DNA of 64,000 nucleotides from Erwinia sp. S63 (GCF_016625195.1 NZ_JACVUP010000012.1:159383-223382); one strand, 5' to 3'. Positions 26,807 through 36,934 are shown, numbered from the stretch's first letter. The notes: a model not told the origin generated them from the letters alone. Numbers and translations: made by a program.

Positions 26807-28844
26807 TTTTTCGCAGATATTTTTCAGTGAAGCGGAAGAGTTGTTGGCAGAGATGGAGCTGCACCTGTTGCAGCTGGATATTGCCGCGCCCGATATTGAA
26901 CAGCTCAATGCCATCTTTCGCGCCGCGCACTCGCTGAAGGGCGGGGCGGGCACCTTTGGTTTTGATGCCCTGCAAAAAACCACCCATCTGCTGGAAAACC
27001 TGCTGGATGAGGCGCGCAGCGGCGAACGCAGGCTTGACCGGGCAATGGTTCAGCTGTTGCTGGAGAGTAAGGACATCATGCAAAACCAGCTTGCCGCGTA
27101 CCGCGCTGCACAGCCGCCCGATGAGGACCGCTTTCAATACATCTGCGAAGCCTTGCGACAGATTGCGCTTGAGGCTGCCGAGCCAGCCGCGATAGCGGGT
27201 GATGCCGCTGAAGCAGAATTGTGCATCACGCTGAGTGACGTCAAGGAAGGCGAGCAGACGCTGCTCAGACAGGAGCTGGAAAACCTCGGTACGCTGCGCC
27301 ACCAGGAGCAGACGTCGAAAAGCCTGAAAGTGGTGCTCGCCACCGCTACGCCAGCCGATGATATTCGTGCGGTGCTTGGTTTTGTGCTGAATGACACGCA
27401 GATCGCTATTGAACCGGTGGTCGCCGTACCCGCCGCCTTCACATTGACTGCGGAACCCGAGCCCGCGGCTTTCGCATTGGCTGCACCTTCTGCGCCGACA
27501 TCTACGGTGCCGCTTACTGCTCCGGCGCCAAACGCGTCCCCGGGCACTTCTTCAGCTCCGGTGCCAGCCACTTCCAAGGCCACGTCTTCACCCCCGGCAC
27601 CCACGCCTTCCACCGCGCCGCGTGCGGCTAGCCAGGAATCCAGCAGCATTCGTGTTGCCGTTAGCAAGGTCGATCAAATCATCAATCAGGTCGGCGAGCT
27701 GATCATCACCCAGGCAATGCTGTCTCAGCTCACCCAAACATTGGATAACGCCAATCATGACGCGTTGCTCAACTGCGTGGCGCAAATGGAGCGCAACACG
27801 CGTGAACTGCAAGAGTCGGTGATGTCGATTCGTATGATGCCGATGGACTACGTTTTTAGCCGTTTTCCTCGTCTGGTGCACGATCTCGGTTCGCGTCTCG
27901 ATAAAGAGATTGAGCTGACGCTGAAAGGCGGTTCCGCCGAGCTGGATAAGAGCCTGATTGAGCGCATTATCGATCCGCTGACTCATCTGGTGCGCAATAG
28001 TCTCGACCACGGCATTGAATCCAAAGCACAGCGCATTGCCCAGGGCAAACCGGGCACCGGCAATCTGACGCTTTCTGCTGAACATCACGGCGGCAATATC
28101 GTGATTGAAGTGATCGATGATGGCGCAGGCCTCAATCGGGAAAAAATTCTCGTCAAAGCGCGATCGCAGGGCATGAGCATTAGCGACACGATCAGCGATG
28201 ACGAAGTGTGGATGCTCATCTTTGCCGCTGGATTCTCCACCGCAGAAAGTGTCACCGATGTCTCCGGGCGCGGCGTGGGTATGGATGTGGTGCGGCGAAA
28301 TATTCTGGCGATGGGCGGCCATGTGGAAGTGCAATCGTGGCAGGGAAAGGGCACCACGGTGCGCATCCTGTTGCCGCTGACGCTGGCGATCCTCGACGGC
28401 ATGTTGGTCAGAGTAGCTGAAGAGATTTATGTGTTGCCGCTGGGTGCGGTGATGGAATCGCTGATGCCGCAGGAGGAGATGCTGTACCGCTATGTGGGTG
28501 ACGAACGTTTGCTGCAGGTGCGTGGCGAGTATTTACCGCTGGTGATGCTGCGTCAGCGTTTTTCGGTAAGCGGGCAAGCCCCGAGTGATAACGGCATCGT
28601 GGTGATTGTGCAAAGTGCTGGCTGCCGCTACGCGCTGTGGGTCGATCAGCTGATTGGCCAGCAGCAGGTGGTAGTGAAAAACCTCGAACAAAACTATCGC
28701 AAAGTGACCGGCGTGTCTGCTGCCACCATTCTCGGTGATGGCAGCGTGGCGCTGATTCTGGATGTGGTTGAGCTGGCAACCTTAGCGCATCCACAGGAAA
28801 ACGCTGACCGTCTGCGTGTCAGCCAACAGGAGGTAGCAGCATGA
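26793..28844 (+). CDS. cheA: Chemotaxis histidine kinase CheA
   Basis: CheA is the kinase of the receptor array. From ATG 26793 (AAGGACATT upstream) the 683-residue product has an HPt domain with His46 ([16 protein letters not shown]), a CheY/CheB-binding P2 region, an Ala/Pro/Ser-rich linker (about 210-285, longer than in E. coli), the dimerisation domain, the HATPase domain with N box ([11 protein letters not shown]), G1 (VIDDGAGL) and G2 ([10 protein letters not shown]), and the CheW-like regulatory domain. All catalytic motifs are intact. The phosphate acceptors CheY and CheB are not encoded in the window. Confidence 0.97.
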   Translation: MELNDFSQIFFSEAEELLAEMELHLLQLDIAAPDIEQLNAIFRAAHSLKGGAGTFGFDALQKTTHLLENLLDEARSGERRLDRAMVQLLLESKDIMQNQLAAYRAAQPPDEDRFQYICEALRQIALEAAEPAAIAGDAAEAELCITLSDVKEGEQTLLRQELENLGTLRHQEQTSKSLKVVLATATPADDIRAVLGFVLNDTQIAIEPVVAVPAAFTLTAEPEPAAFALAAPSAPTSTVPLTAPAPNASPGTSSAPVPATSKATSSPPAPTPSTAPRAASQESSSIRVAVSKVDQIINQVGELIITQAMLSQLTQTLDNANHDALLNCVAQMERNTRELQESVMSIRMMPMDYVFSRFPRLVHDLGSRLDKEIELTLKGGSAELDKSLIERIIDPLTHLVRNSLDHGIESKAQRIAQGKPGTGNLTLSAEHHGGNIVIEVIDDGAGLNREKILVKARSQGMSISDTISDDEVWMLIFAAGFSTAESVTDVSGRGVGMDVVRRNILAMGGHVEVQSWQGKGTTVRILLPLTLAILDGMLVRVAEEIYVLPLGAVMESLMPQEEMLYRYVGDERLLQVRGEYLPLVMLRQRFSVSGQAPSDNGIVVIVQSAGCRYALWVDQLIGQQQVVVKNLEQNYRKVTGVSAATILGDGSVALILDVVELATLAHPQENADRLRVSQQEVAA

Positions 28845-29335
28845 CATTATCGAAAGCGCTTCAGAGTGATACGGCAGCGCAGGAGTATCTGATTTTTCGT
28901 CTCGGCGATGAAGAGTACGGCATCGATATTCTCAAAGTGCAGGAGATCCGTGGCTGCGACCGGGCGACGCGCGTGCCCAATGCGCCGGACTTTCTCACCG
29001 GCGTGACCAACCTGCGCGGTGTCATCGTGCCGATTGTAGATTTGCGCGTGCGGTTCAGCCTTAAGGTGGTTCACCAGGATGAGAACACCGTCGTGATTGT
29101 GCTGAATCTCAGCGACCGCATTGTCGGTATTGTAGTGGATGGCGTGGTGGACGTGCTGTCACTGGATCACGAGCAGATCAAACCCACGCCAGATGTCTCG
29201 GCAGCGCTTTCCAGCCGTTATTTGTTGGGTCTGGGTGTGGTGGATAATCGTATGATGATTTTGGTGAATATTGAGAAACTGCTAAGCCGTGAAGAGTTGG
29301 ATGCCATGGATGCTGTGACCGATGCATTAGCGTAG
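28841..29335 (+). CDS. cheW: Chemotaxis coupling protein CheW
   Basis: CheW couples receptors to CheA. The 164-residue SH3-like product contains [17 protein letters not shown] and [13 protein letters not shown]. It overlaps cheA by an ATGA and is the last gene of the flagellar/chemotaxis run; cheR, cheB, cheY and cheZ do not follow. Confidence 0.96.
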   Translation: MTLSKALQSDTAAQEYLIFRLGDEEYGIDILKVQEIRGCDRATRVPNAPDFLTGVTNLRGVIVPIVDLRVRFSLKVVHQDENTVVIVLNLSDRIVGIVVDGVVDVLSLDHEQIKPTPDVSAALSSRYLLGLGVVDNRMMILVNIEKLLSREELDAMDAVTDALA

Positions 29336-29415
29336 CGGCACCGCGCTATCTTTTACGCTACCAGGCGGATGAGATTGCATGGCAGAATAGCCGCTCGTTT
29401 AACAGGAGGTGGATC

Positions 29416-29745
29416 ATGACCGACGAAATCGACCAGCGTATCTACGAATTAGTACGTCGCTACGACGGCGTCTATCTGTTTAAACAAAAAACGCTGACGC
29501 CACAGATCGATATCGATACCGATCTTAACTTCGAGCGCGAAGAAGCGCAGGCGTTAATGGACGAGTTCTTCAGCGAATTCGAGGTGGATCGCGGCGGATT
29601 TATGATTGATACCTACTATCCGGACGAACCGTCACTGGCGCAGATCCTGAATCCCTTCAATAAGCGAGAAGTCCCGGTGGTGCCGGACTTTACCCTAGGT
29701 ATGCTGATTGAATCCGCCAAAGCAGGGCGTTGGCTGTATGAGTAA
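29416..29745 (+). CDS. DUF1493 family protein
   Basis: A 109-residue acidic protein with the pattern of enterobacterial DUF1493 proteins (VYLFKQKTLTPQIDIDTDLN, FMIDTYYPDEPSL). The family has an acyl-carrier-protein-like look in some members but no established function. AGGAGGTGG eight bases before ATG 29416 is a very strong ribosome-binding site. It stands alone between cheW and the minus-strand toxin gene. Confidence 0.7.
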   Translation: MTDEIDQRIYELVRRYDGVYLFKQKTLTPQIDIDTDLNFEREEAQALMDEFFSEFEVDRGGFMIDTYYPDEPSLAQILNPFNKREVPVVPDFTLGMLIESAKAGRWLYE

Positions 29746-29785
29746 TACCAACGCCGCGCGATCACTTCACGTGCAGTTGCGGTTA

Positions 29786-30283
29786 TTAATCGTGCCGTTC
29801 CAGCACGAAACGCGCATTGAGCTTTCTTAAAAACTCAAATGTGGTCATGCAAGGAACACCAAATTGGCGGCAGATATTGGGCACTTTCACTTTGCGTGCG
29901 TTGGCAGGCAGAGGAAGTTCATGCGTGATAACGGTAGCCCCGATGCTTTTACTTTTTGCGATGATCCATGGGTCAGCTTTTGCCAGAAATAAATCGCGTG
30001 ACCCTGGATTGAAATCGGCTTTCATTACACCTTCCACTATTTGCTGAAAAATCAGCTGGGTATCATGATCATCATTAGCAATGAAATGTGCAGGCCTCGC
30101 TTTTACCCAGTCTGATAGCTCATCATTTCCGTCTCGTAATTCGCGGGCGATCATGTCTACGCTGCCGACAATGTTGAATGCAAACTGTCTATCCAGCCAT
30201 TCCCAATAGCCGGGGCAAATATCCATTCCGTAATAAAAGTTTTTTGCCATGATATAAGTGTTTGCATCCAGCAAATATTTCAA
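29786..30283 (-). CDS. PIN-domain protein (DUF4411), probable toxin
   Basis: The 165-residue product begins MKYLLDANTYI with the first PIN-domain acidic residue at Asp6, and carries ARELRDGND and LAKADPWIIAKS acidic motifs of the DUF4411 group. PIN proteins are Mg-dependent ribonucleases, often toxins. Its start overlaps the stop of the upstream XRE-ImmA gene by 4 bases (ATGA), showing co-translation. Toxin activity is inferred from family and pairing. Confidence 0.82.
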   Translation of the reverse strand: MKYLLDANTYIMAKNFYYGMDICPGYWEWLDRQFAFNIVGSVDMIARELRDGNDELSDWVKARPAHFIANDDHDTQLIFQQIVEGVMKADFNPGSRDLFLAKADPWIIAKSKSIGATVITHELPLPANARKVKVPNICRQFGVPCMTTFEFLRKLNARFVLERHD

Positions 30284-31425
30284 AGCCCCATCTCCTCTGC
30301 AAATTTTGATAGCCTGGAAGGCTGCATACCATCCAGCAAATCGCTGGCTTCACGTAATAACATTTGACCACTCAGTGCCTGGCTTAAGACAGCACGAGAA
30401 AAAGAGGGGCTTATTTGTGCCTTCTTCGTTCTGAAATAACTGGGACCGCCGCTATCATTTTTACTGCGCTGTTGATGGGCAAGTTTCTGCTCTTGGATAA
30501 ATTGCTGATAATCCTCATGGGAAATCAACTGAAGTGTCAAAGCTCTGCGGGCGATGACCCAACAACTGACATGAAAGTGCCCTTCCAGCGGGGCAAGATT
30601 TTCGCGCCAGTTTTCCTTATAGGTATTCCATAAAGAGAGGAATTCACTCGCCGGAACCAGGAATTCGGCAGCAACGGCATTGCACAGGATTTCTTCTTGT
30701 CGATGAGTTGATGTGCCGCCATCTGAAACACCGGATTGTCCAATCCAGATATGACCAAGCTCATGAATTAACGTAAATAGCCGAGCGCCGGGTGTATCTG
30801 CATGATTTATGAAGATAATGGGAGCAAAATCATCCGCAATGGCGAATCCTCTAAACTCATCCACGTTGAAAGGACGCGTATGATGACTGAGATAAGGCGC
30901 TCGCATTACCAGAATACCGAGATCTTCGATACGCTTTATCAATTCATTGTAATAGCTCTCCCAGGTACCGCGTGTTGGGTGCGCCGGTAGATTAAGCTTG
31001 TGGCGCATATCCTCAACTATCGCGTTAGCTGAACTGCCGACGGTAAAACGCCCACTAATATTGGGTGCCGCAATTAACTGTTGCTGTAAGTAGTCTCTGT
31101 ACCATTCCTGGCGCATCAGCATAACTTTCAGCAGGTCGATCAATTCAGCACTTGGGCGCAGTGGCCCTTTGCTGCCAATTGTGCGCAAGTCTGGGATGGG
31201 CAGTTGTTCATCGGGAGGATGGGGCAGGAAAAGGTAGCCAAAGGGAACATGTACTTTGCCAGCAAACGCCATTGCCTGATTGAATGTTAAGGGTTGCTGG
31301 CCACTTTCCCATTCCTGTAGACGTTCCAAGCTGATGCCGCACTTTTGTGCCAATTTCTCCAGGGTAAAACCTGCCCGTTCGCGGGACCAACTGAGCATGG
31401 CAGGATTAATATTGGCAATTGTCAT
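30280..31425 (-). CDS. XRE helix-turn-helix / ImmA-IrrE metallopeptidase fusion, probable antitoxin
   Basis: The 381-residue product has an N-terminal XRE helix-turn-helix (about 10-65, LEKLAQKCGISLERLQEWES) and a COG2856 peptidase domain with the zinc motif HELGH at residues 221-225 and downstream AVAAEFLVP. Proteins of this build often accompany DUF4411 PIN proteins as regulator/antitoxin. ATG 31425 is preferred over a TTG at 31485. Base composition is lower in G+C than the flagellar genes to the left, suggesting separate acquisition. Confidence 0.82.
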   Translation of the reverse strand: MTIANINPAMLSWSRERAGFTLEKLAQKCGISLERLQEWESGQQPLTFNQAMAFAGKVHVPFGYLFLPHPPDEQLPIPDLRTIGSKGPLRPSAELIDLLKVMLMRQEWYRDYLQQQLIAAPNISGRFTVGSSANAIVEDMRHKLNLPAHPTRGTWESYYNELIKRIEDLGILVMRAPYLSHHTRPFNVDEFRGFAIADDFAPIIFINHADTPGARLFTLIHELGHIWIGQSGVSDGGTSTHRQEEILCNAVAAEFLVPASEFLSLWNTYKENWRENLAPLEGHFHVSCWVIARRALTLQLISHEDYQQFIQEQKLAHQQRSKNDSGGPSYFRTKKAQISPSFSRAVLSQALSGQMLLREASDLLDGMQPSRLSKFAEEMGL

Positions 31426-31811
31426 AAGGCATCGGGCGTTCAATGAATGTGATGAGAGTATGTGCGCAAGCTTTGAGTCGTTCAATACCTGACCAAATAA
31501 CGCGTTCCACTCAAGCCAATGTGGCTCATTACGTGAAACGTTAACGCCGATGTTTCCATCAACCCAGCGGTCATGCCACTTCAGACTCCTTTTCTGCTCT
31601 AATATCAGCGCGCCAGTTGCCGTTCACTTATTAAAAAAATCTTTTAAAAAAGAGGAAATAGTGAGTTTTATTTTCTTGCGGGGCATCCGATTCACTGGTG
31701 TGGCGTCATTATCACGTAGGGTCATGGAAAACCTATCAGCGCAAAAAATTCACTTCTCCCGCGCACTAAAAATCATCACACTAGCCACCTTTACCGTTAT
31801 GGAGTGATGGC
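31426..31811. other. Non-coding stretch between XRE-ImmA gene and DUF1176 gene
   Basis: About 386 bases holding the divergent promoters. An 85-codon frame at 31550-31807 lacks a ribosome-binding site and recognisable composition and is not called. Confidence 0.55.
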
Positions 31812-32861
31812 ATGAAAACCCGATTGCTGCTGGCGTTCGCGCTGCTCACCAGTTTGAGCGCGCCATTACTGGCAGATGAAGATGGCGTCTCCTTCAGCCA
31901 TAAAGACTGGGAACTCGCCTGCGACAATACCTTAACCTGCCGCGCTGCGGGTTACAGCGCTGAAGAGGGCGCGGGTGGTTCAGTCCTGCTCACGCGTGAG
32001 GGCGGGCCCAATGCACCGACCCATGGACGCGTGGTGCTGGCCGATACTGGCGATGATGACTCAAAGCAAGTGGATGCACTGGCGCTGTGGATTGATGATC
32101 ACGCGCAGGGCGAGGTCACCAAAGCCGAGAACGATGAGTGGACGCTGACCGATGCGCAAACGCTGGCGCTGATTAATGCCATTAAAGGCAGTAGCAAAGT
32201 GGAGTTTCGCGGCGGCGAAGAGCCGTTCGAGCTTTCCAGCAATGGTGCCTTTGCCACGCTGCTGAAGATGGACGATGCACAGGGTCGTCTGAGTACGCCT
32301 GGCGCGCTGGTGCGCAAGGGCAATAAGCCTGAAAACAGTGTTCCAGCGGCGGTCGCAATGCCGGTGATTCAGCAGGTCAAAGTTGAGAAAGCCGCGCCGC
32401 GTCCGTTGAGTGCGGATGAACTGGCGTTGCTCAAGCCGAAGCTGATTGCCTCGCTGACCGATGACGACAGCTGCGATAATCTGGATCCTACGGATGATCA
32501 ACCTGAAGAGGGCGCTGAGCCGCTCACGTTAACGCCAGTGGATGACACGCATGTGCTGATTGCCGCGCTGTGCTGGCGCGGTGCCTATAACGAAGGCTAT
32601 GGCTATTGGCTAATGGATCGTGCGTTGCAGGGTAAACCTCAACTGATCACCGATTCCGGTTCAGATTACAGCGAAGGCATGATTTCCGAGGCACAGAAAG
32701 GGCGCGGCATTGGCGACTGCTGGAGTACGGCGGCATGGGTATGGGATGGCAAGGATTTCGTGCAGAGCAGTGATGCTACCACCGGCATGTGTCGTGCGAT
32801 TCGCGCTGGCGGTGCATGGCAATTGCCGACGCTCGTTACTGATGTGAAGCCCGCATCCTGA
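31812..32861 (+). CDS. Periplasmic DUF1176 protein
   Basis: The 349-residue product has a signal peptide ending near PLLA and the DUF1176 pattern (SFSHKDWELACDNTLTCRAAGY near the start; YGYWLMDRALQGKPQLIT and GIGDCWSTAAWVWDG near the end) with paired cysteines. The family is widespread in enterobacteria and pseudomonads; its function is unknown. It is monocistronic, with a hairpin after the stop. Confidence 0.8.
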   Translation: MKTRLLLAFALLTSLSAPLLADEDGVSFSHKDWELACDNTLTCRAAGYSAEEGAGGSVLLTREGGPNAPTHGRVVLADTGDDDSKQVDALALWIDDHAQGEVTKAENDEWTLTDAQTLALINAIKGSSKVEFRGGEEPFELSSNGAFATLLKMDDAQGRLSTPGALVRKGNKPENSVPAAVAMPVIQQVKVEKAAPRPLSADELALLKPKLIASLTDDDSCDNLDPTDDQPEEGAEPLTLTPVDDTHVLIAALCWRGAYNEGYGYWLMDRALQGKPQLITDSGSDYSEGMISEAQKGRGIGDCWSTAAWVWDGKDFVQSSDATTGMCRAIRAGGAWQLPTLVTDVKPAS

Positions 32862-32867
32862 GTTGAC

Positions 32868-32889
32868 GGGGCGTGCTCTGGCGCGCCCC
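32868..32889 (+). terminator. Hairpin after DUF1176 gene
   Basis: GGGGCG/CGCCCC stem directly after the stop codon and ahead of the convergent yecA-like gene; followed by a mixed AT stretch rather than a clean T run. Confidence 0.5.
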
Positions 32890-32904
32890 TCTCATTATTT
32901 CGCG

Positions 32905-33582
32905 TTATTTACCGCAACACTGCTTGTACTTTTTGCCGCTGCCGCACGGGCAGGGATCGTTACGGCCGGTTTTCTCGCCCGCGAAGTGTGGCAATTGAGG
33001 TTCCGGATCGGGCTGTGCCATGCGCTGTTCCTGCCAGTATTCATGCAACTCCAGCGCCGCTGGGCGAATAGCGTCAATGCTGGCCTCAAATTCTTCTGGC
33101 GAGAACGCTTCACGCTTTGCCAATTCCGCTTCACTGCCGTGCAGCGTGATGGCGGCCATCGCCGGTTGCAGGCTTTCTGGCAGTTGATCCCAATCCGCAT
33201 CTAACGCCACGCCGCGCAGATAGCCATAACACCAGTCTTCCACCACAGTGAACTCCTGACCTTCCATCTCCTGCATGCCAAACAGGGGATCAAACTGTTC
33301 CGGAAAATCAGCCAGACGCTCAGCAATGTCGTTGAAGTGCTGGAAAATCAGCGCCATAAAGCGATCCATTTCACGCTCGTTGGCCCATTTGGGAATGCGT
33401 TTCTTGTCGCCCCACAGCGCCACCAGCCACTCACTCGGTTCGATATCGTTCGGGCCAGAGAGCAGTGCTGTCAGCATGCCGTCCAGCTCGGAGGTATCCA
33501 CCACCGACTGTTCATTGCCGTATTTCTCCAGCATATCTTCCAGCCAGTTCAGTTCTTTCTCGGTTAACGGGCCTTGGTTCAT
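32905..33582 (-). CDS. YecA/UPF0149 family SEC-C metal-binding protein
   Basis: The 225-residue product ends in a SEC-C zinc motif ([20 protein letters not shown]) and has the UPF0149 helical domain. ATG 33582 is preferred because AGGAG lies 7 bases upstream; an upstream in-frame start at 33648 is rejected. E. coli YecA is about 221 residues. SEC-C proteins can bind ribosomes or SecA-related partners; the precise role is unknown. Confidence 0.85.
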   Translation of the reverse strand: MNQGPLTEKELNWLEDMLEKYGNEQSVVDTSELDGMLTALLSGPNDIEPSEWLVALWGDKKRIPKWANEREMDRFMALIFQHFNDIAERLADFPEQFDPLFGMQEMEGQEFTVVEDWCYGYLRGVALDADWDQLPESLQPAMAAITLHGSEAELAKREAFSPEEFEASIDAIRPAALELHEYWQEQRMAQPDPEPQLPHFAGEKTGRNDPCPCGSGKKYKQCCGK

Positions 33583-33790
33583 ACGGCATCTCCTGTGCGG
33601 TGCGGGTAGGCAAAATTTTGACGGCGCGATTATAGCGGGAAGCGGCACGGATTTACCGCTTTTTGCATATCGATTGCTGAAGCTTTCCTAAAAATCATTC
33701 GCCATAACATATTGCGCAACAGTATTGGCTGGAATGGAACGCCAGTGGCAGCGTAAACGCAGAACTTTACTGCGTTAAGGACCAAATTGT

Positions 33791-34807
33791 ATGGCAGAAA
33801 CATTGCCGGTGCTGGATTTGGCACTGCTGGAACTCCCGGATGCTGATCAGTCGCCTTATCTCGCCGAACTGCGCACCACGGCGCGCGATGTCGGTTTTTT
33901 CTACCTGATCAATCATGGCATCAATCCACAGTTGCTGCAGAACGTGCAAAGCATCACGCAGGCGTTTTTTGCCCTGCCGGATGAGGAGAAGCAGCATGTC
34001 TCGATGATCCACTCACCGCATTTCCGCGGCTATAACCGGGCTGGCGTGGAATATACCCGCGAGCAACGCGACCAGCGCGAGCAGTTTGATATTGGCGCGG
34101 AACGTGTGGCGTTAGCGTTACAAGCGGGCGATCCCGCATGGAAGCGACTGCAGGGTCCAAATTTATGGCCAGAGGCGCTGCCGCAACTCAGGCCGGTAAT
34201 CCACGCCTGGCAGCAGGCGATGACCGGGATTGCACTGCGCCTGCTGCGTGCATTTGCCAAATCGTTGTCGCTGCCGCCAGATGCATTTGATGCACTGTAC
34301 GGCACGCATCCCAACGAACATGTGAAACTGATTCGTTATCCCGGTCAGTCCAGCAATGCCAGCCAGCAGGGCGTCGGAGCGCACAAAGATTCAGGCTTCC
34401 TGACGTTTCTGCTACAGGATGAGCAGCCCGGCTTACAGGTCGAAGTGACGCCGGGTCACTGGGTGGATGCCCTGCCTAAACCGGGCGCATTTGTGGTGAA
34501 CATCGGCGAATTGCTGGAGATTGCGACCAATGGTTATCTGCGTGCCACGGTTCACCGTGTGATATCGCCACCTGCACGCAAAGAGCGTGTTTCCATCGCC
34601 TTTTTCCTCGGTGCACAGCTGGATGCCGAAGTGCCGATTTATCAATTACCGCCGCAGCTGGCGGCAGAAGCGCGCGGGCCGACCAGCGATCCCACCAATC
34701 CCTTGCTGCGTGAAGTGGGCTGGAACTATCTCAAAGGGCGTTTGCGATCGCATCGCGACGTGGCAGCGCGTTACTACGCCGACGCTCAGAACACCGTTCA
34801 ATCATAA
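33791..34807 (+). CDS. Isopenicillin N synthase-like 2-oxoglutarate/Fe(II) oxygenase
   Basis: The 338-residue product has the DIOX_N region and the double-stranded beta-helix with iron ligands H198, D200 and H255 (HKDSGF; ATVHRV) and the 2-oxoglutarate-binding RxS motif R266-V-S268. All ligands are intact, so catalysis is likely; the substrate is unknown. It is followed 18 bases later by a MetQ-like binding protein, so the pair is probably one operon. Confidence 0.88.
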   Translation: MAETLPVLDLALLELPDADQSPYLAELRTTARDVGFFYLINHGINPQLLQNVQSITQAFFALPDEEKQHVSMIHSPHFRGYNRAGVEYTREQRDQREQFDIGAERVALALQAGDPAWKRLQGPNLWPEALPQLRPVIHAWQQAMTGIALRLLRAFAKSLSLPPDAFDALYGTHPNEHVKLIRYPGQSSNASQQGVGAHKDSGFLTFLLQDEQPGLQVEVTPGHWVDALPKPGAFVVNIGELLEIATNGYLRATVHRVISPPARKERVSIAFFLGAQLDAEVPIYQLPPQLAAEARGPTSDPTNPLLREVGWNYLKGRLRSHRDVAARYYADAQNTVQS

Positions 34808-34825
34808 TAAAAGTAAGGAAAGCAC

Positions 34826-35608
34826 ATGACTAAAAAGGTGATAGCAACCCTGGCACTGCTCTCGGTATTCAGCACTTATGCTTCGGCAGCCGCATTACGC
34901 GTGGCGGCCGATCCGGTGCCGCACAGCGAAATCCTCAACCACATCAAACAAACCGATAAAAAGCTCGATCTGAAGGTGATCGAGCTCAATGGTAATCTCA
35001 ACGCCAATGAACTGTTAGCGCGCGGCGATGTGGATGCAAACTACTTCCAGCATGTGCCTTATTTGCGCGATCAGGAAAAAGCGTTGGGGGAGAAATTTGC
35101 AGTGGTGGCGACGGTGCATATTGAGCCGTTGGGCATTTACTCGCATAAAGTGAAATCCTTGAAAGATCTGCCTGATGGCGCGCAGGTTGCAGTGCCTAAT
35201 AATGTCACTAACCTCAGCCGTGCGCTGTATCTGCTGCAGGATAGCGGTCTGATTAAGCTCAAGGGCAGCAACGCCAGTTCGCTGGTGACGACGGCAGATA
35301 TCAGTGATAACCCGCATCATCTGAAAATCATTGAAATCGAAGCACCACAGCTACCGCGTGCACTGGATGATGCGCAGCTGGCGATCATTAACGGTAACTA
35401 CGCGTTGCAGGCGGGGTTAGTGCCATCGAAAGATGCGCTGGCGCTGGAGCAGGCAAAAGATAATCCGTACGCGAACGTGCTGGTGACGACGCCAAAACTG
35501 GCCCATGATCCGCGTATTCTCGAATTAGCCAAAGATCTGGAGTCAAAGCAAACTGCTGAATTTATCAACCAGCACTATCAAGGTTCGGTGATTCCGGTCA
35601 ACCCATAA
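34826..35608 (+). CDS. MetQ/NlpA-family substrate-binding protein without lipobox
   Basis: The 260-residue product has a type I signal peptide (cleavage near YASA-A) and a NlpA-family fold (VAADPVPHSEIL, GDVDANYFQHVPYL, AVPNNVTNLSRALYLLQDSG). Relatives bind methionine or other sulfur compounds for MetNI-type ABC importers and are usually lipoproteins; no lipobox cysteine is present here, so this one is predicted to be soluble. No ATPase or permease gene lies beside it. AAGGAA precedes the start. Confidence 0.85.
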   Translation: MTKKVIATLALLSVFSTYASAAALRVAADPVPHSEILNHIKQTDKKLDLKVIELNGNLNANELLARGDVDANYFQHVPYLRDQEKALGEKFAVVATVHIEPLGIYSHKVKSLKDLPDGAQVAVPNNVTNLSRALYLLQDSGLIKLKGSNASSLVTTADISDNPHHLKIIEIEAPQLPRALDDAQLAIINGNYALQAGLVPSKDALALEQAKDNPYANVLVTTPKLAHDPRILELAKDLESKQTAEFINQHYQGSVIPVNP

Positions 35609-35616
35609 TCCCGCCT

Positions 35617-35641
35617 CGCCACCTGTTTCTGGCAGGTGGCG
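35617..35641 (+). terminator. Hairpin after the MetQ-like gene
   Basis: CGCCACCTG / CAGGTGGCG, a 9-bp perfect stem with a 7-base loop, right after the stop codon. There is no strong T run. Confidence 0.55.
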
Positions 35642-35755
35642 ATTCACATCTTCTGTGTTATATTTCGCCACAAACACCCATCGCACGTTTTGCTAAAAAT
35701 AAAAAATATCTTATAAATCAATTGCTATGAAAACTTTCACCAGGAATAATCGGTG

Positions 35756-36934
35756 ATGCGCTGCATCATTCCGCGATCGCTGCTGTTGTGCTTCAGTTTG
35801 CTATTGAGCGCCTGTGGCACGCTGTCACAAACTTCTGCGCCGGTCGGCGATAAAGTCTATCTCTCCCATGCGACCTTCAATGAAAACGTCGATGACATCG
35901 TGCGGCACTACATGCAGCAGAAGCAGGTGTCGGGCATCAGCATTGCGATTATCCATCAGCGTCAGCCTGCAAAGTTTTACAGTTTCGGCGTGACCGATGC
36001 GGTGCACCGTTATCCGATCACCCCGGATACGCTGTTTGCGCTTGGTTCGCTCAGCAAAGGCATGACGGCGGAAGTGATTATTGAGCTGGTGGATCGCGGT
36101 GAGCTGCACTGGAATGATACGATGGCGACGCTACTCCCCGCGAATGTGCCACTCAGTGAAGATGCGAAACGTATCACGCTGCTACAGTTAGTGACTCACA
36201 CCTCTGGCTTGCCGCGCCAGGATATGGATCTGCCGATGTTTATGAAATTTATGGCTTATCTGCGCAGCGGTGAGAATTTTTACGGCAACCTCGATAGCGA
36301 TGCAGTGCTGAGCTATCTGGCTGATTTTGACGCACCAGCCAAACCGGCTGCACAGTATTCTAATCTGGGCTATGCGCTGCTCGGCTATATCCTGAAACAT
36401 CGTCTGCATCAGGACATCGAAACCCTGGCGCAACGTAATCTGTTCCAACCGCTTGGCATGACCAGCAGCAGTTTCAAACCGCAGACGCTGCGCGGTTACC
36501 CCTGGCGCGCTCTGGGGCATGCAGGCGATCAGCCGAAACTGATTCCGCGTGGTGAGCTGACGCCGGACTGGGCGTTTAGCAACAATATGGTGGCGGCCGC
36601 CAGTCTCTACAGCAATGCGCGCGATCTTATCCGTTATCTGGATGCGCATCTGCATGAGGGTGCCAATACGTCTATCAATGCGGCTTTTGCGCAGGTCAAT
36701 CACGGTTACGAGCAACATGGCAATCAGTCGCAGAATATTGCCTGGGTAACAGACACCTATGGTGATCAGAAAATCACTTACCAGGTGGGTTACATTGGCG
36801 GTTATTCCAGCTTTATCGGATTTGATAAGCAAAATGGTAATGCCATTGTGGTGCTGCAGAATGCCTTTAACTGGAGTAACTATCTGGGTATTGCCCTGCT
36901 AATGGATCTGGCGCAGAAAAACCAAGCTGAGTAA
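35756..36934 (+). CDS. Serine hydrolase lipoprotein of the beta-lactamase/penicillin-binding class C family
   Basis: The 392-residue product has a lipoprotein signal peptide with lipobox LSAC (Cys20), the catalytic SxxK tetrad S98-L-S-K101 and the second motif Y201-S-N203. The third motif is in the expected C-terminal region (YIGGYSSF) but without the usual KTG. Such enzymes include esterases, AmpH-like peptidases and class C beta-lactamases; substrate cannot be assigned. ATG 35756 is preferred to GTG 35753. It appears monocistronic. Confidence 0.82.
   Translation: MRCIIPRSLLLCFSLLLSACGTLSQTSAPVGDKVYLSHATFNENVDDIVRHYMQQKQVSGISIAIIHQRQPAKFYSFGVTDAVHRYPITPDTLFALGSLSKGMTAEVIIELVDRGELHWNDTMATLLPANVPLSEDAKRITLLQLVTHTSGLPRQDMDLPMFMKFMAYLRSGENFYGNLDSDAVLSYLADFDAPAKPAAQYSNLGYALLGYILKHRLHQDIETLAQRNLFQPLGMTSSSFKPQTLRGYPWRALGHAGDQPKLIPRGELTPDWAFSNNMVAAASLYSNARDLIRYLDAHLHEGANTSINAAFAQVNHGYEQHGNQSQNIAWVTDTYGDQKITYQVGYIGGYSSFIGFDKQNGNAIVVLQNAFNWSNYLGIALLMDLAQKNQAE

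Noticed and set aside
31550..31807. 85-codon plus-strand frame between the XRE-ImmA and DUF1176 genes
   Set aside because: No ribosome-binding site, no recognisable domain, composition of intergenic DNA, and it lies across the divergent promoters.
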